This document shows, one piece after another, positions 50,541-59,469 of a stretch of DNA of 64,000 nucleotides. How positions within the stretch are numbered: the stretch's first letter is position 1; every line of letters begins with the position of its first letter. This DNA is from Prevotella sp. KH2C16 (GTDB lineage: Bacteria; Bacteroidota; Bacteroidia; Bacteroidales; Bacteroidaceae). The stretch is from positions 356,383 through 420,382 of the forward strand of contig NZ_FOOW01000001.1 of NCBI RefSeq assembly GCF_900113305.1. Direction: 5' to 3'. The notes beneath the pieces are model-generated. The model was given only the letters and a program-made list of their open reading frames with translations, was not told the DNA's origin and did no database searches. A program made the position numbers and the translations under genes.

Positions 50541-52443
50541 GGAGTGATAATATGTGTGTATAAAGTTTCTTATAGAAAGGGTGCTTGGTCAGCGTCTGGG
50601 CGTCTCCGAGGATGATGAGCTTCATGCGGGCACGGGTCATGGCCACATTCATGCGCCGCAGGTCGCGCAGGAATCCTATCTCGCCCTCGGCGTTGGAGCG
50701 CACGAGCGAGATGAGGATGATGTCCCGCTCCTGCCCTTGGAAGCCGTCTACGGTGTTCACGCCGATAAGCTTTCGGAAGGGCTTGAAGAACTCTCGCTGC
50801 TTGAGCAGGTGGCGCAGATACTGCACCTGGGCGCGATAAGGCGAGATGACTCCTACATCAATGTGCTCGTCGAGGATGCGCTGCTTGCCTATTTTGGTGA
50901 AGTAATCCTGAAGGGTACTTAGCGTGAGTTGGGCCTCCTGTCGGTTGATTCTTCCGAAAGACTCGCCCACGAATTCCTCTCCCCATCGCTGCCCCGGGGA
51001 GTCGGGGCTGGCCTCCGAAACCCCGGCCTCGGCCTGCCGCCATTCTATGGGGATATCATAGTCGAGTATGCCCCGGTATTTTATCTGGGGGGCACTCTCC
51101 ACCTTGCCGTCGTAGAACCAGTTGCTGGAGAAGCGCATGATTTGTTCGTTCATGCGATACTGCACCCGCAGGAGCGTTACCACTTCGGGCTTGTTGTCCA
51201 CGATGCGCTCCATGAGCGTCTTGCCGAGGCCTCCCTTCTGGGCGGCAATACTCTTCACGGTGGGCGGCAGCTGGCAGTGGTCGCCGGCGAGAATCACTCT
51301 CGACGCCTTGCGGATGGGTATCCAGCAGGCGGCCTCAAGGGCTTGTGCCGCCTCGTCAATGAAGAGCGTGCCGAACTTTTGCCCCTCCAGGAGCCGGTTG
51401 GCAGAGCCTACGAGGGTGGAGGCGACGACCCGGGCCTCTGCGAACAGCTCGCTGTTGATGCGGATCTCGAGTTCCGTGGCACGGCTTTTCAGTCGGTCGA
51501 GCTTCTGATGGAAACCTTCACTACGCCCCTTGCGCTGACTTCTCAACTCCCGTATGGCTTTCCTGATGGCCCACAGCTGCGGATAGTCGGGGTGCGACTC
51601 GAAGCGCCGCTCATAGGTAAAGCTCAGCATTTTGTCGTTCACCCGCGTTGGATTGCCGATGCGGAGCACATGGATGCCCCGGTCGACGAGCTTCTCCGAA
51701 ATCCAGTCTACCGCCATATTGCTCTGCGCGCAGACGAGAACCTGGCTCTCGCGCATCAGCACTTCGTTGATGGCCTCTACCAGCGTGGTGGTCTTACCCG
51801 TGCCCGGAGGGCCGTGCACCACCATCACATCCTTGGCTCGGAGCACCTCGTTCACGGCTTTTTCCTGCGTAGGATTGAGCCAGGGAAACCGTATCGGCTC
51901 GAAGCTGAACCGCTCGGCTTTCTGCGCCTTGCTGTAGAAGAGGTCGCGGAGATAGGCCAGCCGGCTGCCCTTTGCCCGCATCACCCGGTCAAGGGCGTCG
52001 AACATCATCTTGTAGCTGGTCTCGTCAAAGAAGAGCTGCAGCCCCACTTGATCCTCGCAACTCTGTATGTCCACGAGGCTTCCATTGTCCGGAACCACCA
52101 CAACCATGCGGTCGCCGTCTACATAGTTCACGGTTCCCGTGAGGCGGAAATATCGCAGTTCGCCCTCGTGGGAACACCTGAAGAAGACGACGGGACGCCC
52201 GAACTCAAAGTTGTGCTCGATGTCTTGGTCGGCGGTGCGGGTTACTTCCAGCGACAGCTGGTTCAGCGAATTATAGTAATTCCTGCCCACCTTGAGCGGA
52301 AACCAGGCATCACCGCGCTTCACCTTCCGCGCCAGCCCCATGGTCTCGGTCTGCTTGCGGAAGGCCTCTTTCTCGGCATTGTACTCCATCTGGAGCAACA
52401 GTCGCTGCTGCGTCAAGGCCTGTAGGGCTGAGGTTTCTGCCAT
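50527..52443 (-). CDS. SF1 DNA/RNA helicase (UPF1-like, AAA_11/AAA_12)
   Basis: The chosen start MAETSALQALTQQRLLL gives 638 residues, supported by a promoter box at 52463. It carries Walker A GPPGTGKTTTLVEAIN (211-226), the DEAA Walker B (LFIDEAAQALEAACW), motif III (ILAGDHCQLPPTVKS) and C-terminal motifs V and VI (TVDGFQGQERDIILISLVRS, RRMNVAMTRARMKLIILGD). The 5' part is beta-rich as in IGHMBP2-like superfamily 1B helicases. It is cytosolic and probably active on RNA or DNA ends. The GH3 gene it overlaps has no obvious link. Confidence 0.93.
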   Translation of the reverse strand: MAETSALQALTQQRLLLQMEYNAEKEAFRKQTETMGLARKVKRGDAWFPLKVGRNYYNSLNQLSLEVTRTADQDIEHNFEFGRPVVFFRCSHEGELRYFRLTGTVNYVDGDRMVVVVPDNGSLVDIQSCEDQVGLQLFFDETSYKMMFDALDRVMRAKGSRLAYLRDLFYSKAQKAERFSFEPIRFPWLNPTQEKAVNEVLRAKDVMVVHGPPGTGKTTTLVEAINEVLMRESQVLVCAQSNMAVDWISEKLVDRGIHVLRIGNPTRVNDKMLSFTYERRFESHPDYPQLWAIRKAIRELRSQRKGRSEGFHQKLDRLKSRATELEIRINSELFAEARVVASTLVGSANRLLEGQKFGTLFIDEAAQALEAACWIPIRKASRVILAGDHCQLPPTVKSIAAQKGGLGKTLMERIVDNKPEVVTLLRVQYRMNEQIMRFSSNWFYDGKVESAPQIKYRGILDYDIPIEWRQAEAGVSEASPDSPGQRWGEEFVGESFGRINRQEAQLTLSTLQDYFTKIGKQRILDEHIDVGVISPYRAQVQYLRHLLKQREFFKPFRKLIGVNTVDGFQGQERDIILISLVRSNAEGEIGFLRDLRRMNVAMTRARMKLIILGDAQTLTKHPFYKKLYTHILSLHEES

Positions 52444-52462
52444 ATTCATTGAAACGAATGTC

Positions 52463-52470
52463 CAAAGGTA
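52463..52470 (-). promoter_or_regulatory. -7 promoter box of the helicase gene
   Basis: On the minus strand TACCTTTG lies 20 bases before the ATG, with CTTG about 20 bases further up. It would drive the helicase-GH3 transcript. Confidence 0.65.
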
Positions 52471-52500
52471 ATCATTTTCGCCGATACTCGCAAGCGGCAC

Positions 52501-52764
52501 GGGGAATTATTGGAATTGTTTTCTCTGCGACAGAGAGTCGTGTTTCGGGATGTCATAAGGGCACCTTTCGCTTCAAGATATGCGGGGATTGGAGGGCTGT
52601 GGATATAAGGAAAAGAGGAGTGTTAGGGTAGAATCTACCTTTGTCGGTGGAGTAAATCCAAACAAGGAGGGGGCTTGTTTTCGGTGTATGGGTCAGATAC
52701 TTGGATGCCTTGGGTTGGCTTGGGGAAATCAAAGATGGGTGCGGGGAGAAGTGGATGAATGTAA
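52501..52764. other. Non-coding stretch, no feature recognised
   Basis: This G-rich stretch lies between the helicase promoter region and the M16 gene terminator. A frame of about 70 codons on the plus strand exists but shows no protein-like pattern. No palindrome triplet, promoter pair or RNA structure was seen. Confidence 0.5.
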
Positions 52765-52807
52765 ATCCGCCTCCCTTCCCATGGCTAACGGGTAAAGGGA
52801 GGCGGAT
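52765..52807 (-). terminator. Terminator of the M16 peptidase gene
   Basis: ATCCGCCTCCCTT pairs with AAGGGAGGCGGAT (one unpaired base) around a 17-base loop that contains a further short CCC/GGG pair. On the minus strand it is followed by a short T run. It lies 12 bases past the M16 stop codon. Confidence 0.75.
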
Positions 52808-52818
52808 GTTCTGTAGCG

Positions 52819-55638
52819 TTATTCCTGAGGAAGCATGACTACGGAAATGCGGTTTCCGCTCTTCAGGATTTGTTTCATGAAGTCGCAGAGTCCCTGTTCG
52901 GTCTGGCTCTTGATAAGTTCCCGATAGTGGGTGTGAGCATCAATGCCATATTTTCGGTACATGCTGATGACTCCTTTCCAGTATCCGTTGGTCTTCAGGG
53001 CGTTGTCATAGTTCTTGAGCATATACTCCTTCACCTTTGCAAGCATCCCCGAATCGCAACTGCGGGTCATGTTCTCGGCTTCCTCCTTCATGATGCGGAG
53101 GGCTATGTCGGCCTTCTCCGGCTTCATGGGGCAGGTTGCCAAGAGGGTATAGTCGTGGTAGTCGCCCTCAAGAGTGGAGCCTCCCTCTGCCCCGCAGGAG
53201 TAGGCGGCACTGGCATCTTCGCGGATTTTCTTGAGATATACCATGCTCAGTATTTGCCCGATCATGCTCACCTTGATGGCATTGTCTATGCTATAGGGAA
53301 TGTCGTTGGTATGCCAGAACATGTATGCCAGGGCCTTGGGAGTCTCCATCTTGCGATGGAAGGTGTTGTCGACGACTCCTTTTTGGAAAGAACTCGTAAG
53401 ATGTCCCTTCTCCACCTTGCCCTTAACAGGTAGTGATCCCAGGTATTGGCATATGAGCGGGCGTAGCTTGGCCTCGTCGAAATCGCCGGTAAACATGAAT
53501 GTCCATGCTGACGCATTGGCTGTGCGTTCCTTGGCAATCTGCAAGATACGGTCGTAATTGATGTCCTTTAAGTCGTCCATGAGTATGGGTTTCTTGCGGG
53601 GATTATGGCCGTAGACCGTAGCGGTGAGTGAGTCGTTGAAGATTGTCTCATGTGAAAGGTCCCGGTTCTTGAGCCCGATTTTCCAGGAATCCAGCAATGT
53701 TGTGAACGACTGCTCATCTTTCTTGATGTCGGTGAAGTAAAGGTAAATCAATTGCAGCATGGTTTCCAGATCCTTTTGTGATGAGGAACCGCCTATGCCC
53801 ATGTATTTGTCGCCCATAGAGAGACGGGCATTGGCTATCTTTCCTGCCAATATCTTGGGCAGGTCCATGTTGGAGAACTTGCCGAGGCCGCTGATTCCGA
53901 TGATGTTGTCGAATACGGCCAGGTTGGTGTAATCATTCTTTCCGTAGAGCGATTTTCCGCCCTGTCCTGTGCCGGAAAGGCTTATCTGGTCTTTTTTGAA
54001 GTCGGTTTTCTTGAGCACTACCGTAACGCCGTTGGATAGCTTTAGCTCCTTGTAGCCGAACATCTTTCCCTTCTTCTCTTTCACAATCTTGCCGGGCTTG
54101 GGCAATACCGGCAATAGCGGCTCGTCCTTCACCTTATCTATATAGGGGGTAAGTTCTGCCTTGCGTGCCTCATGTACGGCTTCGAGCAGGCTTTCGGTCG
54201 TGGGATATACATTGCCCTCCTTCTCGTTGTTGAAGTTCAGGATAACCATGTTGCGGTCGGTTTCGGGCAAGAGTTGGGGAATGATGTCGTTGATGCTCTG
54301 CAGGGGAATCTGCGGGATGAGCTGCTTCATGATTTGATAGTAATCCTCGAAGGCGGGGATGGGCTCATTGCTGAGGAAATTACCCTTGTAGTCTTCTGCA
54401 AACGAAGCGCTCTGGCGTTTGTCGCGATTGGCAAAAGTCTTGTCGAGGCTGCTGAGAACATTGGCCTTGGCACGGTCGTATTCTGCTTGGGTGAAACCGA
54501 ATTTGGCCGCACGCCTTGCCTCTGTCAGGGCTGTCTGCAAGGCCATGGCCGTTTTGTCCATGCTCTTGGGAGTGGCGCTGATGGAGAAGGCATTCTTGGT
54601 TTTCGCGAAGATAAACGGCCCGTCGCCCGCCCTTGCGCCGATATACGGGCAGTCGGGATTGAGTGCGGCTTCGTAAAAACGGTCGTTCAGCATGCCCAAG
54701 GCTATGTTCTTTGTATAGTTGGCAATGATGTAGTCCATGTTTCCTTTCCGCGACTCCGGCCAGATTTCATGCTTGAAGAGGACCTCCACCACGCTGTTGG
54801 CCTGCTCTTTGTCCTTGTCTACGATGATGATGGGCTGCTCATTGTCGGGCACCTGCTCGTCTATGACGGGAGCCTGGTTGGCCGGGTTCTTGATGGGGGA
54901 GAAGAGTTTCTTGATCATGGCCTCGGTATGATCCACATCGATGTCGCCTACCACGATGATGCCTTGATTGGCCGGGTGATACCATTTCTCGTAGTAATCT
55001 CTTAATTCCTTATACTTGAAGTTATCCACTACACTCATCAGTCCGATGGGGAAGCGCACTCCATACTTGGAGCCGGAATAGACCGTGGGCAGGTTTCGCT
55101 CCAACATGCGGGAGTTGGCGCTGGTGCGCTCGCGCCATTCCTCATGGATGACGCCTCGTTCCTGGTCTATTTCCTTGGGGTCGAGGGTTAGGGCGCTGGC
55201 CCAGTCGTGGAGGATTAGCAGGCAAGAGTCTAATGCGCTCTGGCGGGTAGTGGGAACATTCGAGATGTTATAGACGGTTTGGTCTATGGATGTATAGGCA
55301 TTCAGGTCAGCCCCGAACTTTACTCCCAAGGTCTCGCAATAGCGTATGAGGTCGTTTCCGGGAAAGTGCTTGGTGCCGTTGAAGCACATGTGTTCCAGAA
55401 AATGAGCCAGTCCGCGCTGGCTCTCCTCTTCCTGTATGGAACCCACTTTCTGGGCAATGTAGAAGTCGGCCCTATGTTCCGGCCAATTGTTGTAGCGTAT
55501 GTAGTATTTCAGTCCGTTGCCCAAGGTTCCGATGCGTACGGCCGTGTCTACCGGTATCGGTGGCATCTGGGTTTGTGCCGGCATCTGGATGGATGCCAGC
55601 ACAATTGCTCCCAGCAGTATTTTTCTTAGGTTTTTCAT
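52819..55638 (-). CDS. M16 family zinc metallopeptidase (pitrilysin/insulinase type)
   Basis: The 939-residue protein has a signal peptide (ends MPAQT), and the inverted zinc motif HFLEH (79-83) in RGLAHFLEHMCFNGTKHFPG. The distal zinc-ligand glutamate is in QERGVIHEEWRER. A second, inactive M16 half follows, as usual for two-domain members of about 900 residues. It should cut peptides in the periplasm. It lies at the end of the SusCD locus, after an Fn3-like gene by 28 bases, and fits a role in trimming imported peptides. The family has both degradative and processing members. Confidence 0.93.
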   Translation of the reverse strand: MKNLRKILLGAIVLASIQMPAQTQMPPIPVDTAVRIGTLGNGLKYYIRYNNWPEHRADFYIAQKVGSIQEEESQRGLAHFLEHMCFNGTKHFPGNDLIRYCETLGVKFGADLNAYTSIDQTVYNISNVPTTRQSALDSCLLILHDWASALTLDPKEIDQERGVIHEEWRERTSANSRMLERNLPTVYSGSKYGVRFPIGLMSVVDNFKYKELRDYYEKWYHPANQGIIVVGDIDVDHTEAMIKKLFSPIKNPANQAPVIDEQVPDNEQPIIIVDKDKEQANSVVEVLFKHEIWPESRKGNMDYIIANYTKNIALGMLNDRFYEAALNPDCPYIGARAGDGPFIFAKTKNAFSISATPKSMDKTAMALQTALTEARRAAKFGFTQAEYDRAKANVLSSLDKTFANRDKRQSASFAEDYKGNFLSNEPIPAFEDYYQIMKQLIPQIPLQSINDIIPQLLPETDRNMVILNFNNEKEGNVYPTTESLLEAVHEARKAELTPYIDKVKDEPLLPVLPKPGKIVKEKKGKMFGYKELKLSNGVTVVLKKTDFKKDQISLSGTGQGGKSLYGKNDYTNLAVFDNIIGISGLGKFSNMDLPKILAGKIANARLSMGDKYMGIGGSSSQKDLETMLQLIYLYFTDIKKDEQSFTTLLDSWKIGLKNRDLSHETIFNDSLTATVYGHNPRKKPILMDDLKDINYDRILQIAKERTANASAWTFMFTGDFDEAKLRPLICQYLGSLPVKGKVEKGHLTSSFQKGVVDNTFHRKMETPKALAYMFWHTNDIPYSIDNAIKVSMIGQILSMVYLKKIREDASAAYSCGAEGGSTLEGDYHDYTLLATCPMKPEKADIALRIMKEEAENMTRSCDSGMLAKVKEYMLKNYDNALKTNGYWKGVISMYRKYGIDAHTHYRELIKSQTEQGLCDFMKQILKSGNRISVVMLPQE

Positions 55639-55666
55639 ATTTTCATTGATTTAGGCAGGTAGGTTA

Positions 55667-56767
55667 TTACTGTTTTGCGGGTGTGGTGAATTTCACTTGT
55701 TTAAGTTTTCCCCATTCTCCATTGACATTCTTTGCCATGGAGCAGGCAATGTAGGTGGTGTTGGGGGTAGAGTTCCATTGTGCCCTGTCTGTCTTGTACT
55801 GGTTCCAGTAAGGGTCGTTGGGAGCATCCGTCTGCAGCATCTTGATGACGCCGGCTTCGCCCATGTCAGGCTTGTTGAAGGCCTCTTCGGTAATGATAAT
55901 GTCACGGTGCAGGGCAGCCTGGTCGTTGGGCGTATAGATTACAATCTGGTAATAGCCTGTACTCTCGCTGCCCCCGAACTCGCCAATCTGGATGTCGACG
56001 GCAGCCTCGCCCGGGCCTCCGAGCTTCTGTGTGGTAACCTTCACCTTGTCAATATCCAGAAAGACACCGTTCTTGTCCCATGGCAAAACACAGAGCTCAT
56101 AGTCGGTGTTGGGAATCATGTCGCGCCATGTATTGATTCGCTCGGTGGTGTAGTTCTTGCCGCTGAATCGCTTGATCATGTCATAGGCATTGGAGAAACC
56201 CAATAAACGGCCGTGCTGCTCTACGGCCTTGTCCATGCTTCCAGCCTCAAACTGACAGAGGGCAAATCCTGCCACATCGGCGTTGGGGGTGAATTTCACG
56301 GAAACGCTGTCGGGACCTACTGACATGATTTGCCATGTCATCTTGGGTGCCCCGGCGGCTACGCGCTTGGGTGTGGTGAAATTCGTGCGGGTAACGAGGC
56401 CGGGATTGCCGTCCTTGTCGTAGGCCAGGGCCAGAAGCGTGTATTCCTTTTCAGGCAATATCACGAAACCGAAGTCGAGTAGGGAGGCGTTTTTGGTGTC
56501 GGCACTATGCTTTTGGGCTTTCTGGTTACTGAAATACTGAGCCAGGCTGCCGTCGCCGATGTGGGTGGCAATGTCGGCCGTGAAGAGTCCCAGGCAGTAT
56601 GACTGGCAGAGCGGCGATTTCTTGAGGCTAAGCCCCATAGCCCCTTTCTTCTGTGCCTTGACGGTAATATCCACGGCCACGCGCTCGTCCTTGTGAGTAA
56701 TGGCACTTGCCGTAACGAGAGAGGCAAACAGCAAAATTGTAATACCGATAAACTTTCTTATTCTCAT
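55667..56767 (-). CDS. Secreted beta-rich protein with Fn3-like modules
   Basis: The 366-residue protein has a signal peptide (MRIRKFIGITILLFASLVTA) and several segments with the pattern of fibronectin type III strands (PEKEYTLLALAYDKDGNPGL, IPNTDYELCVLPWDKNGVFL, PNTTYIACSMAKNVNGEWGK), ending in KFTTPAKQ. No catalytic site is seen. It may bind a peptide or protein. It lies between the PKD-like lipoprotein and the M16 gene. A family A repeat separates it from the lipoprotein gene, so it may start its own transcript. Confidence 0.72.
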   Translation of the reverse strand: MRIRKFIGITILLFASLVTASAITHKDERVAVDITVKAQKKGAMGLSLKKSPLCQSYCLGLFTADIATHIGDGSLAQYFSNQKAQKHSADTKNASLLDFGFVILPEKEYTLLALAYDKDGNPGLVTRTNFTTPKRVAAGAPKMTWQIMSVGPDSVSVKFTPNADVAGFALCQFEAGSMDKAVEQHGRLLGFSNAYDMIKRFSGKNYTTERINTWRDMIPNTDYELCVLPWDKNGVFLDIDKVKVTTQKLGGPGEAAVDIQIGEFGGSESTGYYQIVIYTPNDQAALHRDIIITEEAFNKPDMGEAGVIKMLQTDAPNDPYWNQYKTDRAQWNSTPNTTYIACSMAKNVNGEWGKLKQVKFTTPAKQ

Positions 56768-56831
56768 GTTTGTGTCTTATTGTGTCGTAATGGTTAAACA
56801 GACGGCGATGCACCGGAATCCTTCAGCCTGG

Positions 56832-56914
56832 TTACTTGTAGTCAGTAAGAAGGTTACCGGCAGCCGGTAATACCGTTACTCGTTGTGTGTAACATCGTTG
56901 CCGGCTACTGGTAA
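56832..56914. repeat. Family A intergenic element, copy 3 (four palindromes)
   Basis: Four 17-bp units start at 56832, 56854, 56876 and 56898, exactly 22 bp apart: TTACTTGTAGTCAGTAA, TTACCGGCAGCCGGTAA, TTACTCGTTGTGTGTAA and TTGCCGGCTACTGGTAA. The interiors differ strongly from copies 1 and 2, but the TTAC and GTAA ends and the 22-bp spacing are kept, and the second unit is a perfect palindrome. Confidence 0.85.
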
Positions 56915-56977
56915 CTCAGCTAAAAGGTCTTGGCGCGCATCACGGTCTTTAATCTTTATATCTTAATTAATAGTCTT

Positions 56978-58654
56978 TTAATACATGTCAAGCGAAGGAA
57001 ACGAGAGCCCCAGCTGTTTGATGCTGGCCACACGACCTCCTACATTATACTTTTCGACAAGTCTCGGTGCCTGTAGGGTCGTGGTGAGGTAAACCAGCAC
57101 ATCGCCGTTTTCACAGCCGATAACCAAGTGCATGTATCCCCCTCCCCAATAGCTGCTGCTACGGTCGTAGATCATGCTTGTGATTTTGGAGGTAATGCCC
57201 TCAAATGGCATCTCTTGGACGCTTACGGTGTAGGACCACGGACTCAGCACCTTCTTGATGCCGAAAACCTTGGTTCCTTCTGAAAAGAAGTCGTATTGGT
57301 TATAAGTATAAGGGTAGCGGAAGCGGTTGGTGGCTGCCGTGAGGAATACCGTCTCGTCGTTGAACAGGTGGTCTGGTATCTCATAGGGCCATGTATATGC
57401 TAATTGCGGTGCGCCGAGATTGCGGTTGTAGACATCTACGGTGAATGTGCCCACTATTGATTTCCCTCCGGTAGTGAAATATATCTGATACCAGCTATGA
57501 TTATTATCACTAAAAGGAACGCTGTTCATTCCTGACATATAATAGACCTTGGTGTCTTCCGGCATATTCATGACGGGGGTATATGCCGGATTCCAGTCTG
57601 AACTGGTCAAGGCTTTCATAAAGCTGCGATAAGTGTTGGTCTCATTGTGCGGAAGGGATGTGGCTATGACGACCCGCCGGTTTTTCTCATCGTAGCAGGG
57701 AATGTTGGTAATACCCCAAAGCGTATGGCCGAACTTGGTAATCTTATAGCCTTTCTCGTCAAGGTAATAAGGTTCCGAGAGGAACTTGCCGCCGAGCCAG
57801 TTTTTGCCAGTCTGGCGGGTAAATACACGACCATCCTGAGTTGCCACCCAGGTAAATGCGGGATGGGTTCCGGAAGTCTCTTGGTCGCGGCGTGCGCTTA
57901 CGAGGAAGTTCTGCGGGGTTCCGTCGGCAAACTGGGAACTGAGGTCCCATTCCTTTTTGAGGGTCGACGCATTGAAGACGGAGGCGTCTCCTTCTTTTGT
58001 GATAGCGGTAATGCTGCCTGTGGCACTCACATTCATAGCCATGGCTATGTCCAGTTCCTTTGGCGTTCCGGGAATATCTTCAGAGAAAGCTTTTTGGAAT
58101 GAGTAGTTCTTGGTCAAAGAAGTGCCTTTGATATAGTTCAAACCGAGTACGGAGAGCGTCCCGACGGAAGGCTGTCCCTCCTTATTGGAATAGATGATGA
58201 AGTCGCCGCCGGTGATGGGGGCTTTGATTTGGATTGTCGTTCGTGCCTTGAAAGTAACCCCTGACTTCTTCTCTATGATGGAGAAGTCGCCGGATAAGTA
58301 TGTTTCCGCAGACATGTATTCGGTAATCCCCATACGCTTCATCAGCTCTTCGGCCGGTACGGTCTCTTTGAGTTTGTCGCAGATGACACGGCCTTTGTAG
58401 GTCCATTCGTAGCGTACTTCTTCATTGCGCTTCAGAGAATCCTGGTTGCCCCAGTTGAAAGCCTTGGAGGCGTCGATGGTGATATCCTGCCCTCCTCGGC
58501 CGCTTATCCAAATTGCCTCCTTTTCTATGTTGATGAGCCATGTAGGTGGTTGCAGACTCTCATATTCATAGTTTCCGTCGTCACTGAAGCAGGAACTCAG
58601 AGCGAGAGGTATGAGCATCAGTGCGATTGCGTATTTTATTTCAAGTCTTTTCAT
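56978..58654 (-). CDS. PKD-like family lipoprotein
   Basis: The 558-residue protein is a lipoprotein (LSSC, Cys22). It has an N-terminal PKD-like domain (ITIDASKAFNWGNQDS, YEWTYKGRVI) and a beta-propeller-like region with many tryptophan and tyrosine strands (VYYMSGMNSVPFSDNNHSWY, HLVIGCENGDVLVYLTTTL). It matches the PKD_2-like lipoproteins usually found after SusCD in Bacteroidota. It is likely a surface-exposed substrate-binding protein. It starts 22 bases after the DUF4843 gene in the locus. Confidence 0.87.
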   Translation of the reverse strand: MKRLEIKYAIALMLIPLALSSCFSDDGNYEYESLQPPTWLINIEKEAIWISGRGGQDITIDASKAFNWGNQDSLKRNEEVRYEWTYKGRVICDKLKETVPAEELMKRMGITEYMSAETYLSGDFSIIEKKSGVTFKARTTIQIKAPITGGDFIIYSNKEGQPSVGTLSVLGLNYIKGTSLTKNYSFQKAFSEDIPGTPKELDIAMAMNVSATGSITAITKEGDASVFNASTLKKEWDLSSQFADGTPQNFLVSARRDQETSGTHPAFTWVATQDGRVFTRQTGKNWLGGKFLSEPYYLDEKGYKITKFGHTLWGITNIPCYDEKNRRVVIATSLPHNETNTYRSFMKALTSSDWNPAYTPVMNMPEDTKVYYMSGMNSVPFSDNNHSWYQIYFTTGGKSIVGTFTVDVYNRNLGAPQLAYTWPYEIPDHLFNDETVFLTAATNRFRYPYTYNQYDFFSEGTKVFGIKKVLSPWSYTVSVQEMPFEGITSKITSMIYDRSSSYWGGGYMHLVIGCENGDVLVYLTTTLQAPRLVEKYNVGGRVASIKQLGLSFPSLDMY

Positions 58655-58676
58655 GATGTCTTATATTTTAATGTAG

Positions 58677-59447
58677 TTATACATTTACTGTAATAGGAGT
58701 TCCGTCGGCTTCTTTTGCCTCGTCGGGATGCTCGTTGATCCATTGCTTGTATTTGCGTACGAGGGCGATAGCCTTGTACGGAGCTGTACGGAGCATCTCT
58801 GCGTTCAAGGTAGCAGCCCCGTCGATGTTGAGCAGGAAGAGTTTGTATTTCCTCGGAGTATAGTTTCCAAACAGATTGTTGGTAATCTCGGCATCCCACC
58901 ATTCCGGTTTGATAGCATCCTTCATGAGGTGGATGACGGCGCGTGTGCGCTCGGTTTGTCCCAACAGGAGCGCTCCTTCTGGAATGAGTTCCAGGGTGAG
59001 TTTCAGGTATTCACCTTCTCCTAATTGTTCTATGCGATTTGTGCGGAACATCTTGACAGAAATGGTGTCGCGCTGATTCTTTGCCGTATCGTTCACATTG
59101 TGTGCCCGGAATACATAGCGGTCTTGGATTTCATATTCGTCTTTGGTGGCAGTTGTCATGCCGTCTTCTTCCACGACTTTCAGCCTAAACGGCATGTCAT
59201 TGTCGAGTAAGCGGCCGGTCATGTTGACAACCAGTTTGACATCTATGGACTTGACATCATCTTTCTCAAAGAAGAAAGACGCATCGGTAGTCTCGGCGCG
59301 CTCCTTGCCAGGGGCTGCAGCATCCTTGTAGAACTTCTCAAAATAGATGTGATGCTCGTTTCCCCAGAGCTGCAGGTCTTCTTCTTGGCAGGCATTAAAC
59401 AGGACGAGCAGGACAACAGATGACAGGATATATATTAACTTTTTCAT
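58677..59447 (-). CDS. DUF4843 lipoprotein
   Basis: The 256-residue protein is a lipoprotein (LFNAC, Cys20) with the two halves of DUF4843: an immunoglobulin-like region (FFFEKDDVKSIDVKLVVNMT, PFRLKVVEEDGMTTATKDEY) and a C-terminal helical part (PEWWDAEITNNLFGNYTPRK). Members lie next to SusD in many Bacteroidota loci and are thought to sit at the outer membrane. It is 22 bases after susD. Confidence 0.9.
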   Translation of the reverse strand: MKKLIYILSSVVLLVLFNACQEEDLQLWGNEHHIYFEKFYKDAAAPGKERAETTDASFFFEKDDVKSIDVKLVVNMTGRLLDNDMPFRLKVVEEDGMTTATKDEYEIQDRYVFRAHNVNDTAKNQRDTISVKMFRTNRIEQLGEGEYLKLTLELIPEGALLLGQTERTRAVIHLMKDAIKPEWWDAEITNNLFGNYTPRKYKLFLLNIDGAATLNAEMLRTAPYKAIALVRKYKQWINEHPDEAKEADGTPITVNV

Positions 59448-59469
59448 TGTCTTATATGTTTACTTTGGG

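Noticed and set aside
46659..52443. Polysaccharide utilisation locus around GH43 and GH3
   Set aside because: No SusC/D pair or hybrid two-component regulator is close by, and the genes are mixed with a helicase.
52580..52795. Frame of about 70 codons on the plus strand in the gap before the M16 gene
   Set aside because: It runs into the terminator hairpin, has an unlikely amino acid mix and no coupling or promoter.
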